Shown: piece by piece, positions 45,380 to 55,519 of the stretch | Numbering within the stretch: position 1 is the first letter of the stretch | Layout of the letters: every line of letters begins with the position of its first letter | Origin: Nemertoderma westbladi | Lineage: Eukaryota > Xenacoelomorpha > Nemertodermatida > Nemertodermatidae | DNA: 61,241 nt | Assembly: GCA_032718475.1 (NCBI GenBank) | Contig: JAUCBJ010008941.1 | Span: 1-61,241 of the forward strand | Direction of reading: 5' to 3' | Notes under the pieces: model-generated | Told to the model about the DNA's origin: nothing | What the model saw: the letters and a program-made list of their open reading frames with translations, nothing else | Databases searched by the model: none | Translations under genes and position numbers: made by a program

Positions 45380-48300
45380 ATGGAAGGTATTAAGAAGAAA
45401 ATGGGAGCGCTTAAATCGCAACTAGACGACGCTGAAAACCGATGCGTAACAGCTGAATCACTGGTGAGCAAAACGTTTATACTTACACTATAAGTTTATA
45501 CTTACACTATAAGTTTATACTTACACTATAAGTTTATACTTACACTATAAGTTTATACTTACACTACAAGTTTATACTTACACTATAAGTTTATACTTAC
45601 ACTATAAGTTTATACTTACACTATAAGTTTATACTTACACTATAAGTTTATACTTACACTATAAGTTTATACTTACACTATAAGTTTATACTTACACTAT
45701 AAGTTTATACATAATAAGTGTGTACTTACACTATAAGTTTATACTTACACTATAAGTTTATACTTACACTATAAGTTTATACTTACACTATAAGTTTGTA
45801 CTTACACTATAAGTTTGTACTTATACTATAAGTTTATACTTACACTATAAGTTTATACTTACACTATAAGTTTATACTTACACTATAAGTTTATACATAA
45901 TAAGTGTGTACTTACACTATAAGTTTATACTTACACTATAAGTTTATACTTACACTATAAGTTTATACTTACACTATAAGTTTATACTTACACTATAAGT
46001 ATAATCCTGTATTATCCAGTTTGCAGTGACGGGACTAGCTACTGTATGTAAATAATAACGCTTACCGTGTACTGTATACCATTATGGCGAAACGTCCAAT
46101 ATAGGACACTAAAATTACCAAAGAAAGTGACGACATTGTTCAGTGAAACTGAACGGACACAGACGGTGACTTTGCTTCAGTCGACTATAGTCAAGATGGG
46201 TTAATGATTTATCACATACATGCAGGAGATAACTTCCCCTACACTTTAATTAGATTTAAATGTATAATTAATACTGTTACCTGTTAATAAATTTCACTTA
46301 TATTCGATATAGTACATGATTAAAATGTATAAATGAGTATCCATAAAATCCTTTCTTCACATACCGAACGCTGATAAGTTGAGATAATGTAACAAAATTA
46401 CATACATCATTGCTTGCAAAGGTCACTTTTCAGCTTTAAAGACCCTTGTTTATTTATGTAAACCTCCCTCGCTGCGCTCGCTCGGTACATAAATAAACTC
46501 GGGTCATAACGCTGCAAAGTGATACTTTGCACACAATGATGTAAATAGTTATGTATTCTCAATTTATTTAGTTTTTTTCATAGCGAATTACAAATTAACT
46601 AACTAAAATATCCGAATTTATTTGTTTTACATTCCCACAGCTGTTCGTGTATCAACCCACAGCTATTCGTGTATCAACCCACAGCTGTTCGTGTATCAAC
46701 CTACATAATTTTTAATACAAGTTAATATATAATCAACAGCAAATACACATCGGTTTCCCTTCCTCCCCATAGTTTATATTCTTAATTGTTTCCAGTTGTC
46801 GGAAAGTCGGGCCAGGGAGGACAATTTCCAAGTTGAAATAGACAACCTGAACCGTAGAGTTCAACTATTGGAGTCGGAGGTTGTTAAAACAGAAGGTCAG
46901 TTAGACGAGTCTAAGAGAAGAGTTACTGAGCTCGATCAAAAACTCCAGGAGTCCGAGATGGAGAAAAGGGTTGGTAACTAATTCAGCCCTAATACAAATT
47001 GTCAAAAACTGTTTCGCACACCGTCGCGTCAATATTTGGAACTCACTTCCGTCTAACATTGTTTCAGGTCAAAACAAATATTTTTTGTATTTACCGTTTA
47101 CGATATTTTAACCTCTTGCAATACTGAAATTTTAATCGAAACATGTAAATAATCGTGAATTTACTTTTTATTGTGTTGTATGTTGTTTTGTTTTTCTAAA
47201 TCTTAATTCATATTTACTTACTGTGAGGATATCATTACTAATTGCCATACGCGTAGCCTATAGACTCTCTATCTCATTAACATACTTTCATATTCGGTAA
47301 CATTTCTGCTGTACCGCGGTATTAACACTTTTCTGCTGTACTGCTGTATGTCAGTACCATATTACTGCAGTACTGATACTGACGTCTAACAACCTACGTT
47401 ATTATTAATTATCTTGTTATCATAAAATAAACTTAATCTGAGCGTAGCGGTACGAAATACACCTTGATATTTCCTCACCTTATCGTCTCACAACATGGCG
47501 CAGTGTGTATGTTAATTTATTGTTAAACGTCTATACAGCAATCTACAGGTTTACTGATCGCGAAAACTCACAATGTCTCATCAGGGCGAACCCACACAAT
47601 CGGTCAGCGGGGACAACACAGGCGACGACGCAGACTGGATGTCTGAGCCCACTGAACCCGCTATCGGTACCGGAGAATCGGAATACAAACTCGAGATCGA
47701 TAACCTCCGACGCCAACTCTTAAGACAGCAACTGGCGGCAGACCAACAGCGCGCAGAATCTGACGCGCGCGCTGACCAGAGGTTCAACCAGCTAACACAG
47801 ATGATGACTCAGCTGGTGACTCTACAACCGCAGCATGGCATACGGACAGCCCCCGCCTATGCCGCCGCTGAACGACTCGACCATGCGGATAACCCCCAAC
47901 CTCGGCGTCGCGTCCTAGATATAAAGGACGTGGAAAAGATAGACGGAGATATAGAATTCTCCGCATTTCGTCGTTGGCGGGAAGCCTGGAAGATCCACTG
48001 TCAGCGACAACAGGCTCACTCTTTCACCCGCAGTGAACAAGTTTATGCCCTTGCTTCTGCTTTGGAACGCGATCTACAACAGACTCTCAAGGTAACTCTG
48101 CACGTAGACCTCGAAGTGTGGCTCCAGATTTATAACCGACACAGAATCACGGTACGCGATGGTGGAACTGGAACTACTCGCCGTCGCCTGGGCCACAAAA
48201 AAATGCCGCCTCTACCTCCTCGGCCTTCCCCACTTCACCCTGATTGTGGACCACCAGCCCTTAGTAACTATACTTAATAGATACACAATAGACGACACGG

Positions 48301-50920
48301 ACAATGCCCGCCTTCAACGATTAAAGGCAAAACTCAGTCCCTTTGTATTTACCACTAAATGGAAAAAAGGTAAAGAACACCGGATTCCGGATGCGTTGTC
48401 CCGCGCTCCCGTCGATGACCCGACTGATGATGACGTCATCGATGACGGAGAAATAGCGTCTTATATCCATGCGGTCACGCTGCAAAAGGCTGCAGATATC
48501 GTCGACAACCCCGAACCGACGAATAAATCTCCCGACTTGATCCTCGAATCCCTCTGTCGGACAGCCCGGGGCGACCCAGACTACGTTGACCTACTTCAGT
48601 CAATCCAATCTGGCTTTCCACTAACTTCCCGCGACCTCCCTGGAGTGGCTCCATATTGGTCCATTCGGGAAGAACTTTCAACTGACAACGACCTGGCACT
48701 CTACGGCCAGAGAATCGTAATTCCCCGCGCCGCAAGGAAGGAAGTCCTCGCTCGACTTCACTCTGCTCATCAGGGAGTCGACAAAACTCTACGTCGTGCC
48801 CGCCAAACCGTTTACTGGCCCGGTCTAACCAACGACGTTAGGACCTCCATTTTGGCGTGCGAACCATGCCTCACCCTTCGCCCAAGTTTGGCGAACGAAC
48901 CACTCCTCCGGGACCACGAGGCCAGTCGCCCATTCGAAGAAATTTCAGGCGACATATTCTCCCTCGATGGAGACCACTTCCTTGCCGTCGCCGATCGCTA
49001 TTCGGGATGGCCAGAAATATACCCCTACAGTAGCTATCCTACAGCAGCAGCCACGGCGACCCACCTGCGGGACACATTTGTCCACTATGGTGTCCCAAAC
49101 CGCTTCAACTCCGACGGCGGAACGCAATTTACGGGTGCGAATCTCACAAAGTTCCTCCGTGATTGGGGAGTCGAACAGGTGTACTCTTCTCCGGAATATC
49201 CGCAGGGCAATGGCCATGCGGAGTCGGCTGTTAAAGCTCTCAAAACTTTATTAACGAAAACGGGGGGGAAAATACGTTCAACTGAATTCCAGGAGGGACT
49301 CCTGGAGCTGCGAAATTCACCCCGAGCCCATGGGAAATCCCCCGCCGAAATACTATTCGGGCACCCTATGCGTACTCGAGTCCCGATACACAGCCGAGCC
49401 TTCCTCTCTGACCATCAACGGGTCCGCACGGAACTGGACAGTTGTGTCCCAACTCTTATTGCGTCCCACGCGTCGTATTACAACCGCGGCTCAAAAACCC
49501 TCCCTCACTTCTCTATCGGGGATACAGTACGCATACAAAACCCAACTTCTAAACGTTGGGACCGCACCGGAACTGTGGTCGAGCAGGCCACTCTGCGCAG
49601 CTACAAAGTCCGCACGCCTTCGGGACGGTGCCTCACTCGAAACCGCCGCCATCTACTCCACGATCACACCGGGACATCGCGGGACACTTCTATGGGGACC
49701 TCCGGCAGAGACGCCGTCTTTCAAACCGACCCTCCCCCCTACGACTGCCCTACCAAACAAGTGCGATGGGCGAAACAACTCGTAAACGAGTCCGCAATAC
49801 CAGCTCGGCCGCGCAAAAACTACCCTAAACGGCACAGACGCCAACCTAACAGACTTTGAAACTGAAACTATTTCTTTTTGGCCGCGCATAAACTTTTCTA
49901 AACGGCACCAACGCCAACCTAACAGACTTTGAAACTGAAACTAACTTCTTCTTGTTAGTTTATCATACACCTTCAAACTAGAAAGGGGGTGTGAGGATAT
50001 CATTACTAATTGCCATACGCGTAGCCTATAGACTATCTATCTCATTAACATACTTTCATATTCGGTAACATTTCTGCTGTACCGCGGTATTAACACTTTT
50101 CTGCTGTACTGCTGTATGTCAGTACCATATTACTGCAGTACTGATACTGACGTCTAACAACCTACGTTATTATTAATTATCTTGTTATCATAAAATAAAC
50201 TTAATCTGAGCGTAGCGGTACGAAATACACCTTGATATTTCCTCACCTTATCGTCTCACAACACTTACTATATTATTCATGAAAGTTAATTTGTGTTTAA
50301 TTTATTATTTGTCTGATATTATTATTTTTTTTTTTATGAAAACAAATTTTTCTTTCAGTCGTTGTCGAATAGTACCGGGCCGAATGTTGATGACCTCCTA
50401 GAGCAATCGGCGAAGACTAAACAACTGGCTGAAAGAACGCAGTTGGCGCTGGAGGAATCGGAGCGGAGGTTCGCCGTTGTCGAAGGTCACCTGGCAACAG
50501 CCGAGGAGAAATCTTCTAAGTATCAGAGTAAAATTAGGTTGGAATTTATATCTATTAAATATTTATATAAAATAAATTAAGGAGTTCGATTTTACCGCAA
50601 TAACTTTCTCTGTATCGATTATTTATTTATACAGTGAATTAGAAAACGAATTAACTAAAGTTGGATACGATCTCCAGGGAATGGACGCGGCGAGTTTATC
50701 GGCACAGGACGTGGAATCTAAACTGCGGGATTGTATCGCGGAATCGACGACTAAGTTGAGATTATCCGAGGAACGCAGGGAACAGTCGGAACGGGAGTTG
50801 GCCCTACTCAATCGGGAACTCATCGCTATGGAAGGGAAACTCAATAGCGTTACAATGCGACTTCAGGAGAATATATCGCTGAAAGAAAAGTCGATGGAGG
50901 AGTTATCGAACGATTTCTAA
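45380..50920 (+). CDS. Tropomyosin-like protein, copy 2 (four coding exons, 240 aa)
   Basis: Exons 45380-45463, 46796-46969, 50359-50537 and 50635-50920; phases 0, 0, 2 as in copy 1, and the first two exons are the same lengths (84 and 174 bp). It starts MEGIKKKMGALKSQLDDAEN and contains FQVEIDNLNRRVQLLESEV, very close to the standard tropomyosin DVASLNRRIQLVEEE segment, and SKISELENELTKVGYDLQGM, comparable to [20 protein letters not shown]. It ends SLKEKSMEELSNDF. The third exon is more divergent (LSNSTGPNVDDLLEQSAK, with Gly-Pro where copy 1 has helix). It may be a specialised or non-muscle actin-binding coiled coil. Intron 1 holds a 19-bp array, intron 2 a young LTR element. A poly-A signal AATAAA at 51050 lies 130 bp after the stop. 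The frame is intact, so it is not an obvious pseudogene. Confidence 0.88.
45475..46002. repeat. 19-bp minisatellite in copy 2 intron 1, about 27 units
   Basis: Unit TATACTTACACTATAAGTT, very uniform, with a twice-occurring variant stretch (TACATAATAAGTGTGTAC) that marks a larger repeat of about 190 bp. It begins about 11 nt after the 5' splice site of exon 1. ATACTTAC occurs about 22 times. Confidence 0.97.
46403..46543. mobile_element. Hairpin MITE, about 140 bp, in copy 2 intron 1
   Basis: Ends TACATCATTG and CAATGATGTA are inverted, and pairing continues inward through GCAAAG, CACTTT, CAGC and GACCC to TTTATTTATGTA / TACATAAATAAA. The loop is a GC-rich CTCGCTGCGCTCGCTCGG. Arms are about 55 nt with small bulges. 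No coding. Confidence 0.75.
46640..46706. repeat. Three 26-bp tandem units near exon 2 of copy 2
   Basis: CCCACAGCTGTTCGTGTATC repeated three times with a 26-bp period and minor variation, each with CAGCTG or CAGCTA. Confidence 0.9.
47222..47495 (+). repeat. 5' LTR
   Basis: Begins TGTGAGGATATC and ends CTCACAACA. A polyadenylation signal AATAAA is at 47426-47431. It differs from the 3' LTR only by C/A in TAGACTCTCTATC against TAGACTATCTATC. Confidence 0.97.
47496..47511 (+). promoter_or_regulatory. Primer-binding site of the LTR element
   Basis: TGGCGCAGTGTGTATG directly follows the LTR's terminal CA. A TGG start is standard, being complementary to the CCA end of a tRNA. Which tRNA is not determined; TGGCGCAGTG could fit an initiator-Met-like 3' end. 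Confidence 0.75.
47573..48277 (+). CDS. Truncated Gag-like ORF of the LTR element
   Basis: ATG at 47573. An acidic N-terminus (DNTGDDADWMSEP) is followed by a helical Gln/Arg-rich stretch (LEIDNLRRQLLRQQLAADQQ), then EFSAFRRWREAWKIHCQRQQ and ASALERDLQQTLKV, a capsid-like helical region. No CCHC zinc knuckle is present. Gag homology stops near 48140. The frame then reads out of phase through the RNase H remnant, so the last 40 or so residues are not native. Confidence 0.75.
   Translation: MSHQGEPTQSVSGDNTGDDADWMSEPTEPAIGTGESEYKLEIDNLRRQLLRQQLAADQQRAESDARADQRFNQLTQMMTQLVTLQPQHGIRTAPAYAAAERLDHADNPQPRRRVLDIKDVEKIDGDIEFSAFRRWREAWKIHCQRQQAHSFTRSEQVYALASALERDLQQTLKVTLHVDLEVWLQIYNRHRITVRDGGTGTTRRRLGHKKMPPLPPRPSPLHPDCGPPALSNYT
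48159..49859 (+). CDS. Pol remnant: RNase H C-terminus and integrase of the LTR element
   Basis: 566 codons from the ATG at 48159. The same frame is already RNase H just upstream (SRYAMVELELLAVAWATKK), so the true beginning was lost in the deletion. RNase H closes with VDHQPL and PDALSRAP. Integrase follows: zinc-binding HSAHQGVDKT (H-x3-H) and CEPC, then the catalytic D, D, E in GDIFSLDGDHFLAVAD, FNSDGGTQFTG and PQGNGHAESAV. The C-terminal domain includes SIGDTVRIQNPTSKRWDRTG. All integrase residues are intact. Protease and RT are absent. Confidence 0.88.
   Translation: MVELELLAVAWATKKCRLYLLGLPHFTLIVDHQPLVTILNRYTIDDTDNARLQRLKAKLSPFVFTTKWKKGKEHRIPDALSRAPVDDPTDDDVIDDGEIASYIHAVTLQKAADIVDNPEPTNKSPDLILESLCRTARGDPDYVDLLQSIQSGFPLTSRDLPGVAPYWSIREELSTDNDLALYGQRIVIPRAARKEVLARLHSAHQGVDKTLRRARQTVYWPGLTNDVRTSILACEPCLTLRPSLANEPLLRDHEASRPFEEISGDIFSLDGDHFLAVADRYSGWPEIYPYSSYPTAAATATHLRDTFVHYGVPNRFNSDGGTQFTGANLTKFLRDWGVEQVYSSPEYPQGNGHAESAVKALKTLLTKTGGKIRSTEFQEGLLELRNSPRAHGKSPAEILFGHPMRTRVPIHSRAFLSDHQRVRTELDSCVPTLIASHASYYNRGSKTLPHFSIGDTVRIQNPTSKRWDRTGTVVEQATLRSYKVRTPSGRCLTRNRRHLLHDHTGTSRDTSMGTSGRDAVFQTDPPPYDCPTKQVRWAKQLVNESAIPARPRKNYPKRHRRQPNRL
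49808..49945. repeat. 72-bp tandem duplication at the end of pol
   Basis: GGCCGCGCAAAAACT through AACAGACTTTGAAACTGAAACT is repeated, starting at about 49808 and 49880. The stop codon lies within the first unit. Confidence 0.85.
49981..49989 (+). promoter_or_regulatory. Polypurine tract of the LTR element
   Basis: GAAAGGGGG immediately before the 3' LTR's TGTGAGG; expected primer for plus-strand synthesis. Confidence 0.85.
49990..50263 (+). repeat. 3' LTR
   Basis: 274 bp, one base different from the 5' LTR; followed by the target duplication CTTAC and then the remainder of the tropomyosin-like intron. Confidence 0.97.
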
Positions 50921-51049
50921 ATAATGTATAATTATATAACAAACGAGGAATTTATTTAAATTATATTTGTAATTATTATTCAGTATATTATATTGTTTTA
51001 ATTGAACAATAAGTTTGTGTGAATTGTTTTAAGGTTGTTGTGACTGATT

Positions 51050-51055
51050 AATAAA
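51050..51055 (+). terminator. Polyadenylation signal of tropomyosin-like copy 2
   Basis: AATAAA, 130 bp after the stop codon; a GT/T-rich stretch (GTGTGTTTTTGTATTTT) follows at about 51087. Confidence 0.7.
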
Positions 51056-51814
51056 GTTAACAGGGTGCTCTGAATCGAGTGGCGGGGGTGTGTTTTTGTA
51101 TTTTAGAACTGTTTAGTACGGGCCAAATATTCTTAACGATAAAAGTTTTGATAATTGAAGCCAATTTCGCCCAGTGGCGACTGACTACGTACGATCTGTG
51201 ACCTTGATTATCATCACTAGATAATACGTGTTTGGCCTGTAATAAAACGTGGTGGGTAAGGGTCACTAACGCAGTGCGCACAACGTAGGGCTACTTGTAC
51301 CGGTGGCGTTGATCATATTTTCACAGGGAGATAAAGTAATGCATATAATTTGACTTTGATTGCTTTTTATATGTTTATAGTTTTCTATGCTAATTCGATA
51401 AACTTCGTTTTTTTTATTATTTCTGAAAAAAAATTAGTAAGAAAATATAATTTGGAAAATTGTGTTAAATGATTGCAATTTTTTGTACTTAAGTTTAAAT
51501 CTTAATAAATAATTAATTTAATAAAGTTTAACTGATAAATTTTAATTAAATTCATAATAAATATGAATTTTTCAGTAAAAAAATATATCAATGGCGAAAA
51601 TGGGTCCAGTTCTTTTCAAGATCGTAACTCTCTATTATCACACAACATTTTGAGGTTGAAAGGGAGAAAAATTAACCTTTTTCCTTAATTGCAGATTTTC
51701 TACACCAAATGTTTATTTTATATGAATCTATAATTATTGAGGCATATGAATATGATGAAAGAAATGTTATAAAAAAACGTGCAGAGATATCTGAGATATC
51801 GTCCTCCAAGACTT

Positions 51815-51873
51815 ACAAGATTGTAAACGATGACTCTGTAGCATACATACAGAGTCATCGTTTACAATCTTGT
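51815..51873. other. Perfect 26-bp hairpin with 7-nt loop
   Basis: Left arm 51815-51840 begins ACAAGATTGTAAACGATGAC; right arm 51848-51873 is its exact complement; loop GCATACA. A perfect stem this long points to a recent palindrome-forming event or a small-RNA precursor. Confidence 0.9.
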
Positions 51874-52255
51874 TTCTCCTACTTTTAAATCACATACCGC
51901 TGTCTAGTCTGTGCAGTGCAGTACTGCGGTGCACTACTGTATGTGAAACTAAATATTCGTGCTGCATGTTGTAATTTATGGGTGAATTATCTAGAAATGC
52001 AAATATCTCAAAATGTAAATCGATTACTGCGGATTAAAATGTTACAATATACTGGTATGGTATGGTACTGTACTGGTATGGTATGGTACTATTATACTGG
52101 TAACGAGATTCCATTAGCAGCGAAACAAATGTCAAATTACACGCGTGGACAAATTATTAGTCAAGCTGACGAAATATGCCATTATCACTATGAAATTTAC
52201 TATCAAAAGTGCTCTTAGAAAATATATACATTTTCCATATTTTGGTTAAGGGTGT

Positions 52256-53019
52256 GTAGGTAGGGTACTCCAACAATATAAAAAATAGTTTTTTTTAATT
52301 TTTTTTGACTATTTAAGATCAACATTTTTCGAAAATTACATAAATCGTGTTTTTATGGGCATAGGATAAGCCTAAGGTGCCCAAATGTCTGTCGATGTGT
52401 CGGTCGGTCTGTCTTAAAAGTCTGATAAAACTGACAGACAGACAGACAGACCGACAGACATACAATCTAGATTTGGTCAAACTCAAAAAACTGACATCAG
52501 AAATGAAATCACCGACCAGGAAAACCCCTATCGGGATTTTTAGGCAGGTGGTGTATTTATTTTTTTACAATAATCCAATAAAAATGGCGGGAAGCTTTGA
52601 AAACATTGAATGTCTTTTTCTCGAAAAGTATTTTTTTGTATTTTTTTTTGACACAACGTTACACTTTTGTAAGGAAATACTGGATGGAATCTCATGAAAT
52701 TTTCAGGAAATGTTTACAACAACGATTGGCCTATGCATAACTAGAATTGTATTGGTTGGGTGCTTTCTCAAGAAGTTACTGGATTAAGAAAACATTTGTT
52801 GAAATTTCGATTTTTGATCAAAAACCGGGCATTGTTTACAAAAATTGCCGTAAACAAATTTTTTTTTAATTTTAAATTTTTTTAGTATTGCACTTGTCCT
52901 AATGGTTGATGTCAGCTACCTGCAAAATTGCAGACAATTTTATTTACGAGTTCTCTCAGAAAGGTACATTTTGTTTAATAGTAACACATTAAAGAAAACC
53001 GTGGGGTACCCTACCGCCT
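52256..53019. mobile_element. Candidate TIR element, about 760 bp
   Basis: Left GTAGGTAGGGTACTCC and right GGGGTACCCTACCGCCT are inverted with mismatches. The interior is AT-rich filler and holds the GACA inverted repeat at 52383-52463. No target duplication is evident and no coding is seen. Confidence 0.4.
52383..52463. repeat. GACA/GTCT microsatellite in inverted arrangement
   Basis: TGTCTGTCGATGTGTCGGTC...TGTC on the left and ACTGACAGACAGACAGACCG...ACA on the right, about 20 nt apart, able to form a long imperfect hairpin. Confidence 0.85.
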
Positions 53020-53603
53020 AAGTTCATTTTTTTGGAATTGTTTTTGGCCACTTTTCTATGTTTGGACGCAATTAAATATTCATCTGTTTATAGATTTTTG
53101 ACAAATATGAATAATAACGTGTATCTAAATTCTAAATGTATGGAGCTCCAACTTTGTACTAAGAATTTGTAAATTAATGCTAAAAACACGTAACACAGAA
53201 TTCCTGTGTTGGATATGTTCAAATTCGATTGTTTAAAATTTCATTTCTATGAAATTAATATTTGAAGGAAAATAGGTCAAAATACATTTCCATCACTTGA
53301 ATATGTCACTCATGGCATTAAACAACATTATGTGTATGGCCTTACTAATTGGTATATATATTTGTATTTGTAACTAAATGGGTCATGTTATCGCTATTGT
53401 ATTCTATTGCATCCTCATGGATGTGAATTTGTTGTGGAGAGGAATAGAATGACCAGCTGCAATCTCGCATTGTTAGATAACTTCAATAAAAATCAATGTT
53501 TTCGAATTCTTGTGTAATTTAAAAGTAAAGGCCTTGGGTACCGACTAATTCTATCGGATGGTGTTGAGGCGTCACGGCCTCGTGTTTGTTGACAATAAAT
53601 GCT

Positions 53604-53795
53604 ACTTTATCTGTAAAATTAGCTTTATCTGTAAAATTAGCTTTATCTGTAAAATTAGCTTTATCTGTAAAATTAGCTTTATCTGTAAAATTAGCCTTAT
53701 CTGTAAAATTAGCTTTATCTGTAAAATTAGCTTTATCTGTAAAATAGCTTTATCTGTAAAATTAGCTTTATCTGTAAAATTAGCTTTATTTAGCT
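53604..53795. repeat. 18-bp minisatellite (CTTTATCTGTAAAATTAG)n, about 11 units
   Basis: Nearly identical units; one lacks a T and breaks the frame. The 18-bp period keeps frames open on both strands, which explains the FICKIS and LILQIK open frames. Confidence 0.95.
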
Positions 53796-54473
53796 TTATC
53801 TTGCTAAAATTTCTAGGAAACACAATGAAGCTAAATAATGTATTACTTTCTTTCACTGTTTTAGTAAAACGAAGTCTTTCCTATTTCATATTACTAATTT
53901 TGTGATGCAAAGGTCCGTCGCCCTCTAGATCACTCACTCATTGTTACATTGTTTCGGATTTCCGTTAAACCATCTTTACACACTGGTTACATACTGGTTA
54001 CACACTCACGCGACATCATTTATAATTATTTGAACTCAATGCTTGAGTCATAATTTGTAAAATTAACGTATGACATTGACAGCTGTTCATATTGACACTA
54101 TTCAACAATTCATTAAACTAATGAACCTTTATTCGGTCTCAATCGTCATGTTATGAGGCCGTGTCTCAAATGATAATTGTGAAGCTCATTCGATTTTACA
54201 GATAAGATAGGTGTATTTGCTAGAACCAAAACGTGTCTGTAAGAACTTTCTTTTCACTTGTTTCAGATAATTTGTCTTCGTGTATTGAGCATTGCTCTCG
54301 TTGGAATTTTAGCACTATCTCTGTTCCTGTTCAAATCCTCCCCACTCTTGTAAATCTCAATACACTCACATATTAATTTATGCGAAATAACATTAGTGTA
54401 TTAGAAAATTTCATTGTGAGTGGGGGGGGGGTGGATGTGCCGATCGAAGTCAGATTTCGGAACTTTGTTCGCT

Positions 54474-54506
54474 CTGATGAAGTGGCCTTCGGCCACGTTG
54501 ACATGC
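54474..54506 (+). other. Degenerate hammerhead-ribozyme-like motif
   Basis: CTGATGA is followed by A and a perfect 6-bp stem, GTGGCC-TTC-GGCCAC, then GTTGAC where a hammerhead needs GAAA. Such motifs are known from Penelope-like element LTRs. The missing GAAA means it is either dead or coincidental. Confidence 0.3.
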
Positions 54507-55207
54507 ATATTAAAGTTTTGAAATGATGCAAGGCGGTTTTACTGCATAATTATTTTCGCTTATACTTGAGAAATATAACTAACAAAACTTATTAAGCCTA
54601 TATACCGTGAATTATGGAGGTGAGAGCGATCATTTATTATAAGTATTTATTTACTCAATACACAGCTATCTATCTATACGTAACGTTATTCTTAATTATA
54701 ATTCACTCAGTGTACAGTACATGCGTTATTACTTAAATATTAGTCTTTTTTAGATAGTCTCAATAGTGTGACTTGCTATTTTGCACCAAGTCTCCTAAAA
54801 CATGGCTCTTGAATTTAATTTAGTCCTCGTCCAGTTCCGATGACATTTACCGGTTCATTGCCTTTTTAATCCTTTATTTTAATCTTATCTCCGTTCTTCA
54901 TTATTGCCATGGTGATATGTCATAATTGTAGTTTCAACGGAGAATTATGGCGGTTTATTTGTAGCGTATTACATCAGCCTCGTCCAGTTGTACATTAGCT
55001 TCTACGGGACAGGCGGAGATTCGGATTGAATGTAGTTATGGTGTTATGTAAGATTATTCAGAAAAAAAAGGGGGGTATGTGTAACGAAGATATAAATTGC
55101 TCAAAGGTGCAAAGTGGTTATAATTAAAATGGAAATTAGTTTATTGATTTCGTTGGAAACCTTCCCCGATAACAGAACAAGCGAGAAAATAAATTTTTGT
55201 GATAACT

Positions 55208-55284
55208 CACCCCCCCCTCCCCCCACCCCCCACCTACCCCACCACCACACCCCACGTACCCCACCGCCACCCCGCTCCCTCCCC
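55208..55284. repeat. C-rich simple repeat (CCCCACC)n
   Basis: About 75 bp of CCCCCA/CCCCACC with almost no G on plus; low complexity. Confidence 0.95.
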
Positions 55285-55519
55285 ATTACGCAGTAATTTG
55301 CACCTCCATCCTAGAACCATATCCTAACTATTAGTTGCATTGTTCTATCTATATATATTCCACACTGTAATAGGAACATCACAAGTGTACATCAGTACAC
55401 CACCTTCACTAGGACACTAGTGATGATGTACATCACTGTAAAACATGGGCATTAATGACAATAGTCGGCCTTTATAGTCGGCCTTCATGTTTAAAATATT
55501 AAATCAACTGGCTGCAGTT

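Larger units (their letters stand above)
47222..50263 (+). mobile_element. Ty3/gypsy-type LTR retrotransposon, 3042 bp, internally deleted, in copy 2 intron 2
   Basis: Two 274-bp LTRs with one difference flank a 2494-bp interior. The target duplication CTTAC is present on both sides (47217-47221 and 50264-50268). The interior codes a shortened Gag-like frame, then RNase H end and integrase. Protease and the reverse transcriptase are missing. A primer-binding site follows LTR1 and a purine tract precedes LTR2, so the cis signals are intact. The gene order RT-RNaseH-integrase is that of Ty3/gypsy. Because the LTRs are nearly identical, insertion was recent, presumably with enzymes from a complete relative. 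It lies in the same direction as the host gene. Confidence 0.96.

Noticed and set aside
48990-49250. Shadow ORFs overlapping integrase on both strands
   Set aside because: The integrase frame alone has the conserved catalytic residues; the others are GC-driven open frames.
48159-49859. Complete, self-sufficient gypsy element
   Set aside because: Protease and reverse transcriptase are absent and Gag is cut short, so it cannot be autonomous.
55101-55296. Gly- or Pro-rich small proteins
   Set aside because: Translations of a C-rich simple repeat.
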